Origin: Aquitalea pelogenes
GTDB lineage: Bacteria; Pseudomonadota; Gammaproteobacteria; Burkholderiales; Chromobacteriaceae
Direction of reading: 5' to 3'
Assembly (NCBI RefSeq): GCF_001515305.1
Contig: NZ_LNQV01000016.1
Span: forward strand, 27,179 to 91,178
Length of the DNA: 64,000 nt
Shown here: positions 55,215 to 63,578 of the stretch, in pieces
Layout of the letters: every line of letters begins with the position of its first letter
Position numbering within the stretch: the first letter of the stretch is position 1
Program-made: the position numbers and the translations under genes
The notes under the pieces: generated by a model
What the model was told of the DNA's origin: nothing
The model's input: the letters and a program-made list of their open reading frames with translations, nothing else
Database searches by the model: none

Positions 55215-55383
55215 GCTGACAAAACCCCTGCTGCTGCGTTGCGCCGCCTTGCCGTACCACTTGTACTGTCTGCGGCGGCGCGCCTTGCCCCAGGGACGCT
55301 ACGCTATTTTGTTAGCTGCTCCACAACCCGATAACAGAAAACTCTGCTGCGTTGAGCCGGGGCCTCTACCAGGTTTTGTTAGC
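55215..55383. repeat. Short inverted-repeat elements, copy B (tandem pair)
   Basis: The first unit, 55215-55316, runs from GCTGACAAAA to TTTTGTTAGC with an internal GCGCCGC/GCGGCGGCGC stem. A second, shorter unit runs from about 55329 (GATAACAGAAAA) to TTTTGTTAGC at 55374-55383. Both contain CTGCTGCGTTG. Related to 46659-46723. The 305-base gap between maeA and the transporter contains no other gene. Confidence 0.6.
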
Positions 55384-55514
55384 GGTTTGGGAGTGGAAGA
55401 TTGCACCGCTCGGTCGGGCGGTGCATGAACAGCTGAAGGGCGCGCAAGCGCCTGATGACCTCCGCCGGGCCGGATAACCGGCTGGCGGTGGTCGACCATA
55501 CAAAGGTGTCTATC

Positions 55515-57197
55515 ATGGACTACATCATTCATACCCTGCAGAAGTATCCGGAGATAGCGATTTATCTGACCATCGCTGTCGGCTTCTGGGTGGGCAATCT
55601 CAGTCTGGGCAAATTCAATCTGGGGGTGGTGACTTCCACCTTGCTGGCCGGTTTGCTGATTGGCCAGGTGCATCTGGTGATTCCGCCGGTGCTGCAATCC
55701 ACCTTCTTTGCCATGTTCCTGTTTGCCGTCGGCTATGCCGTGGGCCCGCAGTTCATCCGTGCGCTCAAGAGTGACGGTATCTCGCAGGTGTTCTTCACCA
55801 TTCTGGTGTGTGCGTCCGGTCTGGTCACGGCCATCCTGCTGGGCAAGATGCTGCATTACGACGCCGCGCTGACTGCCGGCCTGCTGTCCGGTGGCTATAC
55901 CAACTCCACCGTGCTGGGCGTGGCAACCGACTTGCTCAATCAGGTCAACCAGATGCCTGGCGGCGTGAAAGTGGCGATGGCGCTGATGCCGGTGGCCTAT
56001 GCCGTGACTTACCCGTTCGGTACTGCCGGTTCTGCCTGGTTCCTGGCGACCTTTGCCCCGAAAGTGCTGGGTTTTAATCTGGCCGAAGAGTGCAAGAGCT
56101 ATGAAAAGGAAAACGGCAACGGCCACACCGTGGGCAGCACTGCGTACCGCGAGTTTTCCGCCCGTGCCTTCCTGCTGAGCAATGTGGACTTGTTCGACAA
56201 GACGGTTTCCGAAGTGGAAGCCATGTTCAACCACGAAATCTTTGTCCGCCGCGTGCGTCAGGCCGTGGGTGCCAGGATTGTGGATTGCGAAGGGACTACC
56301 CGCATCCAGCGTAATGATGTGGTGGCCATTTCCGGCACCCTGACCGCGCTGCTGAAATACCAGCACCATTTTGGCAAGGAAGTGAAGGACGTTCCGCTGC
56401 TGGACTTCTCCACCGAACTGCTCGACCTGGTGGTCACCAGCCGCAAATACGCTGGCAAAACCCTGGGCGAAATCACCAGTACGCTGTTTGGCAAGCCGGG
56501 CCGTGGCCTGTTCCTTACCCGCTTCAGCCGGGGCGAGCTGGACATGCCGATGGGGCATGATGTGGTGGTACAGCGTGGCGACGTGCTGACCATTCTGGGT
56601 GCCAAGCAGGACGTGGTGGCCGTAGCCAAGGAACTGGGCTATGCCGACCGTCCGCTGGAAAACTCCGACATGGCCTTCATGGGCTTCGGCATCGTGGTGG
56701 GCAGCATTCTGGGTGCCATCACCGTGCATGTGGCCGGTATTCCGCTGAGCTTCGGTACTTCGGTGGGTTCCATTGTTGCCGGTATCGTGTGTGGTTACCT
56801 GCGTGCCACCATGCGTACCTTCGGCAAGATTCCTGGCCCGGCACTGTGGGTGTTCAATAATGTCGGTCTTAACGGCTTTATTGCGGTGATTGGCCTGAAT
56901 GCCGCGCCTGGCTTCATTTCCGGCCTGCAACAATACGGCCTGACCCTGCTGTTTGCCGGTGCCGTGGTTACCCTGGTGCCGCTGATTGTCGGCCTGCTGC
57001 TGGGACGCTTCGTGTTCAAGTTCCACCCCGGCATCCTGCTTGGTGCTTGCGCCGGTGCCCGTTCCACCACGGCCGCGCTGGGCGCATTGCAAGACGCAGC
57101 GCAAAGCAAGGTACCTGCCGTGGGCTATACCGTAGGCTATGCGGTATCCCGGCTGGTGATGGCGGTGTTCACCATCGTGCTGGTCAACGTGTTCTAG
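55515..57197 (+). CDS. AspT/YidE-type transporter (aspartate-alanine exchanger family)
   Basis: 560 residues. Two blocks of about five to six membrane helices surround a cytosolic region with two TrkA-C/RCK-like folds (AMFNHEIFVRRVRQ...GDVLTILGAKQDVV, residues about 200-385). LFAVGYAVGPQF and GACAGARSTTAALGAL are AAE-family motifs. Known members exchange aspartate for alanine or carry succinate. Beside malic enzyme, a C4-dicarboxylate (malate or succinate) is the likeliest substrate, but that is inference. The ATG at 55515 gives the normal N-terminus MDYIIHTLQKYPEI. Confidence 0.85.
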   Translation: MDYIIHTLQKYPEIAIYLTIAVGFWVGNLSLGKFNLGVVTSTLLAGLLIGQVHLVIPPVLQSTFFAMFLFAVGYAVGPQFIRALKSDGISQVFFTILVCASGLVTAILLGKMLHYDAALTAGLLSGGYTNSTVLGVATDLLNQVNQMPGGVKVAMALMPVAYAVTYPFGTAGSAWFLATFAPKVLGFNLAEECKSYEKENGNGHTVGSTAYREFSARAFLLSNVDLFDKTVSEVEAMFNHEIFVRRVRQAVGARIVDCEGTTRIQRNDVVAISGTLTALLKYQHHFGKEVKDVPLLDFSTELLDLVVTSRKYAGKTLGEITSTLFGKPGRGLFLTRFSRGELDMPMGHDVVVQRGDVLTILGAKQDVVAVAKELGYADRPLENSDMAFMGFGIVVGSILGAITVHVAGIPLSFGTSVGSIVAGIVCGYLRATMRTFGKIPGPALWVFNNVGLNGFIAVIGLNAAPGFISGLQQYGLTLLFAGAVVTLVPLIVGLLLGRFVFKFHPGILLGACAGARSTTAALGALQDAAQSKVPAVGYTVGYAVSRLVMAVFTIVLVNVF

Positions 57198-57246
57198 CTG
57201 TCTTGTTCTTTATCCTTTCGGTCGTCGTGGCCCTGCCATGACCTTG

Positions 57247-57275
57247 CCACGCGGGTATGGCCCGCGTGGTTTTTT
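57247..57275 (+). terminator. Rho-independent terminator after the AspT-type gene
   Basis: CCACGCGGG-TATGG-CCCGCGTGG is a perfect 9-bp stem followed by T6. Confidence 0.85.
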
Positions 57276-57403
57276 GCTTTGCATGTTGCGGCGCAAAAAG
57301 TGACAACGTGCTGTGGGATAATGCCCGCATGCCAGCCACCACCAGCCAGCCGCCGCAGGGCGACGACGTGAATCAAGCCAAACGGGCCAGGCCCGGAGTG
57401 CGT

Positions 57404-59227
57404 ATGAAACGAAGCGGTTTTTATCTTTATTTGCTGATCTCCATGGCGCTGTCCTTGTTGTCCGCCTGGGTGGTGTACACCGTCAGCTGGCAGGAACAAC
57501 TGCAACAGCGCCAGCAGGATTCGGTGCGCCGTGTGGCGCGCAATGCCGGTTTCCTGCAGCACGAGGTGGACAAGTTCGGCCTGCTGCCGCTGGCGGCATC
57601 CTATAACGACACCCTGCGCGAAGCGCTGGCCACGCCGGATGATGCCCGGCAACTGGCGCGTGCCAACCAGTACCTGGTGCGGCTGAATCAGGGCGCCGGG
57701 TCCTTGCAGGCGTACCTGGTAGACAAGGCGGGCAAGGTGATTGCCTCCAGCAACTGGCAGCAAAAAGACAGTTTTGTCGGCCGCAATATCGCTTACCGCC
57801 CTTATTTTCAGCAGGCCGCGGCCAATCGCATCAGCACCTATTACGCCATTGGCACCACCGGCAATGCCACCGGCTTTTATCTGGCCACCGGCATTTACCA
57901 GGGGCAGGAGCGGGTGGGGGTGGTGGCCATCAAGATAGGGCTGGAACAGCTGGAACACATGTGGGGCAATATCGTGGAGCCGCTGCTGGTATCCGACTCC
58001 AACGGCGTGGTGGTGCTGTCCTCCGTGCCGGAGTGGAAATACCATGCCACCACGCCACTCAGTTTTGCTGCGCGGCTGGCGCTGGAAAAAGCCCAGCAAT
58101 ACAACAAGCAGGTGATCAAGCCGCCCATCTGGCAGCGCAAAAGCGTGCTCAACAGCCAGGCCATGCTGGTGCAGATGGGGCAGGGCCGCAGTCGGCACGA
58201 ATACCTGGCCATCAGCCAGACCATCCCGGTCAGCGGCATGACGCTGACCATGCTGAATGACACGCACGAGCTGCACAGCCTGGCCCTGACCCGCGCACTG
58301 GCGGTGGCGGTGGCGGTGGGCTTTGCCTGCCTGCTGCTGCATTCTGTCCGGCTATGGCGCATGAACCTGAAAGCGCAGGCCGAGGCGCGGCGCAATCTGC
58401 AACTGGCGCACGATCATCTGGAAGAGCAGGTCGAGCAGCGCAGCAGCGAGCTGCGCGAAGCCAATGCCAGCCTGAAAAAGGAAATCGAAGAACGCATCCA
58501 GGCGGCGCGGCAGGTGGAAAACTTCCAGAACGAGCTGATCCGTACCGAAAACCTGGCAGTCATCGGCCAGCTGTCCACCGGCATCGCCCATGAAATCAAC
58601 CAGCCGCTGGCGGCGCTGTCCGCCTTGTCGGCCAATACCGTGCGTTTTCTGGAAATCAACGACCTCTCCACCGCGCGGGCCAATCTGGAACGCATCACCG
58701 ACATCGTGGTGCGGCTGGGCGCGCTGACCGAGCAGCTGAAGTCCTTTGCCCGCCGCCCCAATGGCGAGCGCGAATCGGTAGCGGTGGCGCAGGCGGTGGA
58801 AAACGCCCTGTTCCTGCTGAACCACCGGCTGAAAAAGACGCATATCACATTGCAGCTGCCCGCCGAACCGGCGGATATTGTGGTGCTGTGTGAAGCCGTA
58901 CGGCTGGAGCAGGTACTGGTGAATCTCGTCAGCAATGCCATTGATGTGCTGAACGGCGTGGACAACGCGCAGATCAGCATCGACTGGTCGCGCCAGGGCG
59001 ACACCGTGCGCATCAGCGTGCGCGACAATGGCAGCGGCCTGTCCGACGAAGTGCGCGCCCACATCTTCGAACCCTTTTTCACCACCAAGAAAACCAGCGG
59101 GCTGGGCCTGGGGCTGGCCCTGTCCTCGGACATCATCAAGTCCTATGGCGGCATGCTGACTGCCGACAATCACCCGGATGGCGGGGCGGTATTCATCATC
59201 ACGCTCAGACAGAACAAGCAGGAGTAA
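57404..59227 (+). CDS. DctB-like C4-dicarboxylate sensor histidine kinase
   Basis: 607 residues. Two membrane helices (about 5-28 and 285-305) flank a large periplasmic double-PAS/dCache-type sensor (LVDKAGKVIASSNW...GRNIAYRPYFQQAAA), as in DctB. A coiled coil (about 320-375), H-box LSTGIAHEINQPLAAL, NLVSNAIDV and DNGSGL/GLGLGLALS complete the kinase. The ATG at 57404 has GGAG seven bases upstream; the frame is open further. It precedes its regulator by 3 bases. Confidence 0.87.
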   Translation: MKRSGFYLYLLISMALSLLSAWVVYTVSWQEQLQQRQQDSVRRVARNAGFLQHEVDKFGLLPLAASYNDTLREALATPDDARQLARANQYLVRLNQGAGSLQAYLVDKAGKVIASSNWQQKDSFVGRNIAYRPYFQQAAANRISTYYAIGTTGNATGFYLATGIYQGQERVGVVAIKIGLEQLEHMWGNIVEPLLVSDSNGVVVLSSVPEWKYHATTPLSFAARLALEKAQQYNKQVIKPPIWQRKSVLNSQAMLVQMGQGRSRHEYLAISQTIPVSGMTLTMLNDTHELHSLALTRALAVAVAVGFACLLLHSVRLWRMNLKAQAEARRNLQLAHDHLEEQVEQRSSELREANASLKKEIEERIQAARQVENFQNELIRTENLAVIGQLSTGIAHEINQPLAALSALSANTVRFLEINDLSTARANLERITDIVVRLGALTEQLKSFARRPNGERESVAVAQAVENALFLLNHRLKKTHITLQLPAEPADIVVLCEAVRLEQVLVNLVSNAIDVLNGVDNAQISIDWSRQGDTVRISVRDNGSGLSDEVRAHIFEPFFTTKKTSGLGLGLALSSDIIKSYGGMLTADNHPDGGAVFIITLRQNKQE

Positions 59228-59230
59228 CAC

Positions 59231-60550
59231 ATGAGCAATCTACAAGTACTGGTGATCGAGGACGATCAGGACGTGCAGCTGGGCTATGTCCAGGCGCTGG
59301 GGCTGGACGGCATCCAGGCCCAGGGCTTCGATTCGGTGGAAAAAGCCCGTCGCAGCATAGGCCGTGACTTTGCCGGCATCATCGTCAGCGACATCCGCCT
59401 GCCCGGCATGGACGGCCTGGCCTTCATGCAGGAACTGCTGGCCGACGATCTCGACCTGCCGGTCATCCTGATTACCGGTCACGGCGACATCGCCATGGCG
59501 GTGCAGGCCATGCGCGACGGCGCTTACGACTTCATCCAGAAGCCCTTCCTGCCGCAAGTGCTGGTGTCGGTGGTGCAACGCGCGCTGGAAAAACGCCGTC
59601 TGGCGCTGGAAGTGCGCCAGCTGCGCAAGCAACTGGCCGCCTATGGCGGGCTGGAAAGCCGGCTGATTGGCAACTCCAATGTGATGGCCGAGCTGCGCCA
59701 CCTGGTGCAGGGCGTGGCCGCTACGCCCACCGATGTGCTGATCAACGGCGAAACCGGTGCCGGCAAGGAGCTGCTGGCGCGCTGCCTGCACGACCTGTCC
59801 GGCCGCACCGGCCCCTTTGTGGCGCTCAACTGCGGCGGCCTGCCGGAAACCCTGTTCGACAGCGAAATGTTCGGCCACGAAGCCGGGGCATTTTCCGGTG
59901 CCAGCAAGCAGCGCATCGGCAAAATCGAATACGCGCAGCACGGCACGCTGTTTCTGGATGAAATCGAAAGCATGAGCATGCCGATGCAGATCAAGCTCTT
60001 GCGTGTGCTGCAAGAGCGGGTGATCGAGCGGCTGGGTTCCAATCGGCTGATTCCGGTGGATTTTCGCGTGATTGCCGCCACCAAGGCCGATTTGTCCAAG
60101 CTGGCCGAAGAAGACAAATTCCGTGCCGACCTGTACTTCCGCCTGAACGTGGTGACGCTGGACCTGCCGCCGCTGCGCGCCCGGCGCGAGGACATTCCGC
60201 TGTTGTTTGACTACTTTGTCACCCAGTCCGCGCTACGCATGAACCGCCCGGCACCGGCCATCACCCCGGAAGTCATCCGCGACCTGATGGCCTACCACTG
60301 GCCGGGCAATGTGCGCGAGCTGCGCAATCAGGCCGACCGCTTTGTGCTGGACCTGAAAATGGTGCCGGGCAACGCCATGGCCGATACCCAGCCCACCTTG
60401 CACGCGGCGGTGGAGTCGTTTGAAAAGGGCATGATTGCCGAAGAACTGCGCAAGCAGGGCGGTAATGTGTCCAAAACCGCCGAAGTGCTGAAAATTGCCA
60501 AAACCACGCTGTTCGACAAGATCCGCAAATACGATCTGGAAGAAAAGTAA
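59231..60550 (+). CDS. DctD-like sigma-54-dependent response regulator
   Basis: 439 residues. Receiver with acceptor Asp54 (IIVSDIRLPGMDG), AAA+ domain with Walker A GETGAGKE and Walker B GTLFLDEI, and a C-terminal Fis-type helix-turn-helix (GGNVSKTAEVLKIAKTTLFDKIRKYDL). The sigma-54 contact loop is GAFSGA instead of the usual GAFTGA. It is expected to activate the sigma-54 promoter at 53476 upstream of malic enzyme, and is coupled to the kinase gene. Confidence 0.9.
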   Translation: MSNLQVLVIEDDQDVQLGYVQALGLDGIQAQGFDSVEKARRSIGRDFAGIIVSDIRLPGMDGLAFMQELLADDLDLPVILITGHGDIAMAVQAMRDGAYDFIQKPFLPQVLVSVVQRALEKRRLALEVRQLRKQLAAYGGLESRLIGNSNVMAELRHLVQGVAATPTDVLINGETGAGKELLARCLHDLSGRTGPFVALNCGGLPETLFDSEMFGHEAGAFSGASKQRIGKIEYAQHGTLFLDEIESMSMPMQIKLLRVLQERVIERLGSNRLIPVDFRVIAATKADLSKLAEEDKFRADLYFRLNVVTLDLPPLRARREDIPLLFDYFVTQSALRMNRPAPAITPEVIRDLMAYHWPGNVRELRNQADRFVLDLKMVPGNAMADTQPTLHAAVESFEKGMIAEELRKQGGNVSKTAEVLKIAKTTLFDKIRKYDLEEK

Positions 60551-60583
60551 GCGGTAACTGCATGATCAGCAAAGCGGGCAGCA

Positions 60584-60615
60584 GGGCAGAGCGATGTTCT
60601 CTGCCCGTTTTTTTT
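60584..60615 (+). terminator. Rho-independent terminator after the DctD-like gene
   Basis: GGGCAGAG and CTCTGCCC form an 8-bp stem around a 7-base loop, followed by G and T8. Confidence 0.85.
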
Positions 60616-61007
60616 GCTTGTTGCGCACCGTCCGGCACATGTGTTGCCACTGTTGTTTGCATGACAAGGGACGAATGGCAGAAAAATAATGCCAATGTGC
60701 TAATCTGGTATTGTACATCAACTTTATCCGCAATCGGTTTGCTGCGCCGGTCCGAAAGCGCATCCGGGAATCACTGGCACTGGCAGCAGGCCATGCTGAA
60801 TCCACTTGCTGACCACGCCTGGCTTCTGGATTTACACCACCAACAAACAGACCAGCAACATAGCGTTAACAAGCCGAAGCTTTGCCCTGGTTCAGCGCGA
60901 GGGAGTACCTGCCACGCGCTGAATTCAAGTCTGGTGCAGCGTTTGCAAAATATCCGTCTACGATATAAGAAAATTCAGTTAAATCCGGGTGTCAGGAAGG
61001 CAGGGAA
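60616..61007. other. Intergenic region upstream of the chemoreceptor gene
   Basis: About 390 bases. Frames that are open here have no ribosome site or family resemblance. It should contain the chemoreceptor promoter, but I see no clear sigma-70 or flagellar sigma-28 element. The immediate region before the start has CAGGAAGGCAGG as a ribosome-binding stretch. Confidence 0.4.
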
Positions 61008-62626
61008 ATGGGAAAACTCAAGGTTTCAAGTCGCTTATACCTGTTGCTTGCCATTGCGACAGCTGCCTTTTCATTCTTGCTGCTGATAACCCTTGTTGGC
61101 ATGCGTTATCTTGGCGATCTGCAGAATGAAGGCTACCTGCGCAGCCAGCAAAGCAATGAAATGCTGATCACCGCCAAGCTTGGTCCGGTGATATATCGGG
61201 TCATTGCCGACAGCATCATTAACCGGAATCTGGATGAATCCGCCAAGGACTGGTCAGAAATCAAGGCCTTATCAGAAAAAAGGTTGGCCAATGCCGCTGA
61301 GCTGGCACGAAACGAGGATGAAAAGAAGCGGGTGGCACAAGCGCAAACTGCGTACCACTCGCTGGTAGGCTTGTATGAATCCCGCGTGTTGCCCTTGCTC
61401 AAGTCGGATGCCGATCTGAAGCTGATCCGGCCGCTGGATGACGAAATGGACAAATACGTCACCGCCATCAATGACGCCCTGACCCCCTTGGCCACGGCGT
61501 TGACGCAGGACGCGGACGAGGCCGACAAGCTGTTTGATGCGACATGTGCACGCATCATCTCCGGCAGCCTCGTCACTGCCGTGGTGATGCTGGCGGCCTT
61601 GATTGTCTTCTCCTTGTACGTCAGCCGGGGCATCATCCGGCAACTGGGAGGAGAGCCACATTACGCCATGGAAGTTTCGCGGCGCATCGCCGCTGGCGAC
61701 CTTTCCACCCGCGTAGAGACCGCCGGTGCCAGTCCTGACAGCCTGATGACCTCAATCAAGATGATGCAGGAACAGTTGGCCTTGTTGATACGCCGGGTGC
61801 TGATCAGCGCTGACAATGTTTCCAGCCTGGCGGCCGAACTGGCTGCTGCATCCAGTCAGGTGTCCAGCACGGCATCGCAGCAAAGCAATGACACCATATC
61901 GGTGGCGGCATCCATTGAAGAACTGACAGTCAGCATTGATGTGGTGGCCGGCAATGCCAGGGAAGCCGAGCAGATTGCCACCGAGTCCGGCAGCCGCTCG
62001 GATCTGGGGGCCTCACAGGTCAAGGATGCCACGGATGAAATGACCCGCATTGCCCAGAACGTGACGGAGACGGCGCAACAAATGGCTACGCTTTCCTCGC
62101 AGTCGCAACAGATCAGCAGCATTGCCAATGTAATCAAGGAAGTAGCCGACCAGACCAACCTGCTGGCCTTGAATGCCGCCATTGAGGCTGCGCGCGCGGC
62201 GAGCAAGGCCGGGGCTTTGCGGTGGTTGCCGATGAAGTGCGCAAGCTTGCGGAGCGGACAACCGTATCCGCTGAAGAAATCACCACCATGATAGCCACCA
62301 TCCAGAGCCATACGGAGCAAGCCACAGCAACCATGCAACTGGGTAACCAGCGGGTGAGCGAAGGAGTGGTACTGGCAGGCCGGGCCGGAGAGTCGATGCG
62401 ACTGATCAGTGATGGCTCGAAAGGCGTGGTGCAGGCGGTGACCGTCATTTCCAATTCCTTGCGCGAACAGAAATCCACCAGCAGCGCCATTGCCAAACGG
62501 GTAGAGCATATTGCCCACATGACCGAACAAACCAGTACGGTGGTTTCACAGGTGGCTGCCAATGCCGAGCAACTCAAGGCGATGGCGGACGAGCTCAAAC
62601 AGGCGGTTTCCGGTTTCCGGGTGTAG
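61008..62626 (+). CDS. Methyl-accepting chemotaxis protein, frameshifted near 62198-62199
   Basis: A chemoreceptor with an N-terminal helix (LYLLLAIATAAFSFLLLITLVG), a four-helix-bundle-type periplasmic sensor of about 150 residues, a second helix (SGSLVTAVVMLAALIVFSLYVS) and HAMP. The signalling domain begins in the first frame (NLLALNAAIEAARA) and continues in another (VVADEVRKLAERTTVSAEEI). One G is missing near 62198-62199, where GCGGGCGAGCAAG would restore the invariant AGEQGRGFAVVADEV. The repaired length is 539 residues. The ligand is unknown. Confidence 0.88.
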
Positions 62627-62745
62627 CCGGGGCATCCTGTCTGCTGGCGGATGCCCAGATGGGCATGTTTCTGTTCAGGTGCACTATGCACGCGGTCGCC
62701 CAGGTGCTACCGCGTGCGGCTGATCATACCTGCCCACACCATCCA

Positions 62746-63420
62746 TTACCCCGACGACAACATGCGCCGTGCCTGGCGCTGCAAACGGCCACGCAGTTGC
62801 TGATGGCAGGCCGTTGCCAGCCCTAGCAACTCGCCATTATCTGCCGCAATCCCTTGTTCCGTGGCTATCTGCTGCGCCAGCGCCTGCAAGGGCGTGGCCG
62901 AACTGTTCAGCCCCAGCAAACGGCCATGCGCATGGCGCAAGGGGCTGTCCGGCGTGTAATCCAGCGTCAGCAACCAGTGCGAATGCTGCCAGCGCGCACC
63001 CTGTGCCAACACCGCCTGCAACACCGCATGACTCACCTGCACCCCGGCCTCCGCCGCCAGCGCCAGAGCCTGCTCCCAACGCGGAGCAGTGGGCGGCAGC
63101 TGCTCCAGTGCCGGTAGCAGCGCTCGGTTTAACCAGTCACGCAACTGCCGCGCCAGCGGCTTGCCACTGCGACGCAAGGCGCGCAGCAGGGCAGTCACAG
63201 GCCAGTATTGCTTGATGTCTTCAGTAACTGCGGTGTTTTTGCGGCTTGGGTCCGCCGCCAGTAATTGCTGCAGGCGGTTTCCCAGCCGACGGCCAGTGAC
63301 GCCCAGCACATCGCCGCTATGCAGCCACCATTCGCCTTGGTGGTGTTGCACATGCAGTGGTTTGCCGTGGTAGTAAAAACAAAGGGGAGGTGGGTGTTGG
63401 GGGGTGTTCTGATCTGTCAC
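62746..63420 (-). CDS. BRO-N/antirepressor-like protein (copy 2)
   Basis: 224 residues from a GTG at 63420 with an AGGAG site 8 bases upstream, aligned with the ATG start of copy 1. Nearly the same sequence as 47665-48354 throughout (for example TAVTEDIKQYWP, LRALRRSGKPLARQLRDWLNR, VSHAVLQAVLAQGARWQHSHWLLTLDYTPD, LGLNSSATPLQALAQQIA), with small differences at both ends. It converges on the chemoreceptor gene and lies beside the old end of the CRISPR array. Regulation of gene expression by DNA binding is inferred. Confidence 0.65.
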   Translation of the reverse strand: MTDQNTPQHPPPLCFYYHGKPLHVQHHQGEWWLHSGDVLGVTGRRLGNRLQQLLAADPSRKNTAVTEDIKQYWPVTALLRALRRSGKPLARQLRDWLNRALLPALEQLPPTAPRWEQALALAAEAGVQVSHAVLQAVLAQGARWQHSHWLLTLDYTPDSPLRHAHGRLLGLNSSATPLQALAQQIATEQGIAADNGELLGLATACHQQLRGRLQRQARRMLSSG

Positions 63421-63492
63421 GGTGCGGAGCTCCTGTTTGATTCGTTGAACGCCGCCTTTCAAGACTTTCGGATGCGATAGCCGCTGTTTGAA

Positions 63493-63527
63493 GTGTGTTG
63501 AGCACTAGCGGCGGATTCTAGGGATGA
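63493..63527 (-). promoter_or_regulatory. Promoter/operator block of BRO-N-like copy 2
   Basis: Matches 48582-48616. On the minus strand TAGAAT (63515-63520) is a good -10 element, followed by GCCGCTAGTGCTCAACACAC, which includes the near-palindrome GTGCTCAACAC. It lies 73 bases from the GTG start. Confidence 0.5.
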
Positions 63528-63578
63528 CAGGGGAGTGCGGGAACTGACCGAATGGTCCGCAGAGTAGACGCGTCAGCC

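Noticed and set aside
60562..61086. 174-codon frame upstream of the chemoreceptor
   Set aside because: It overlaps a terminator at its start and the chemoreceptor start at its end, and has no recognisable features.
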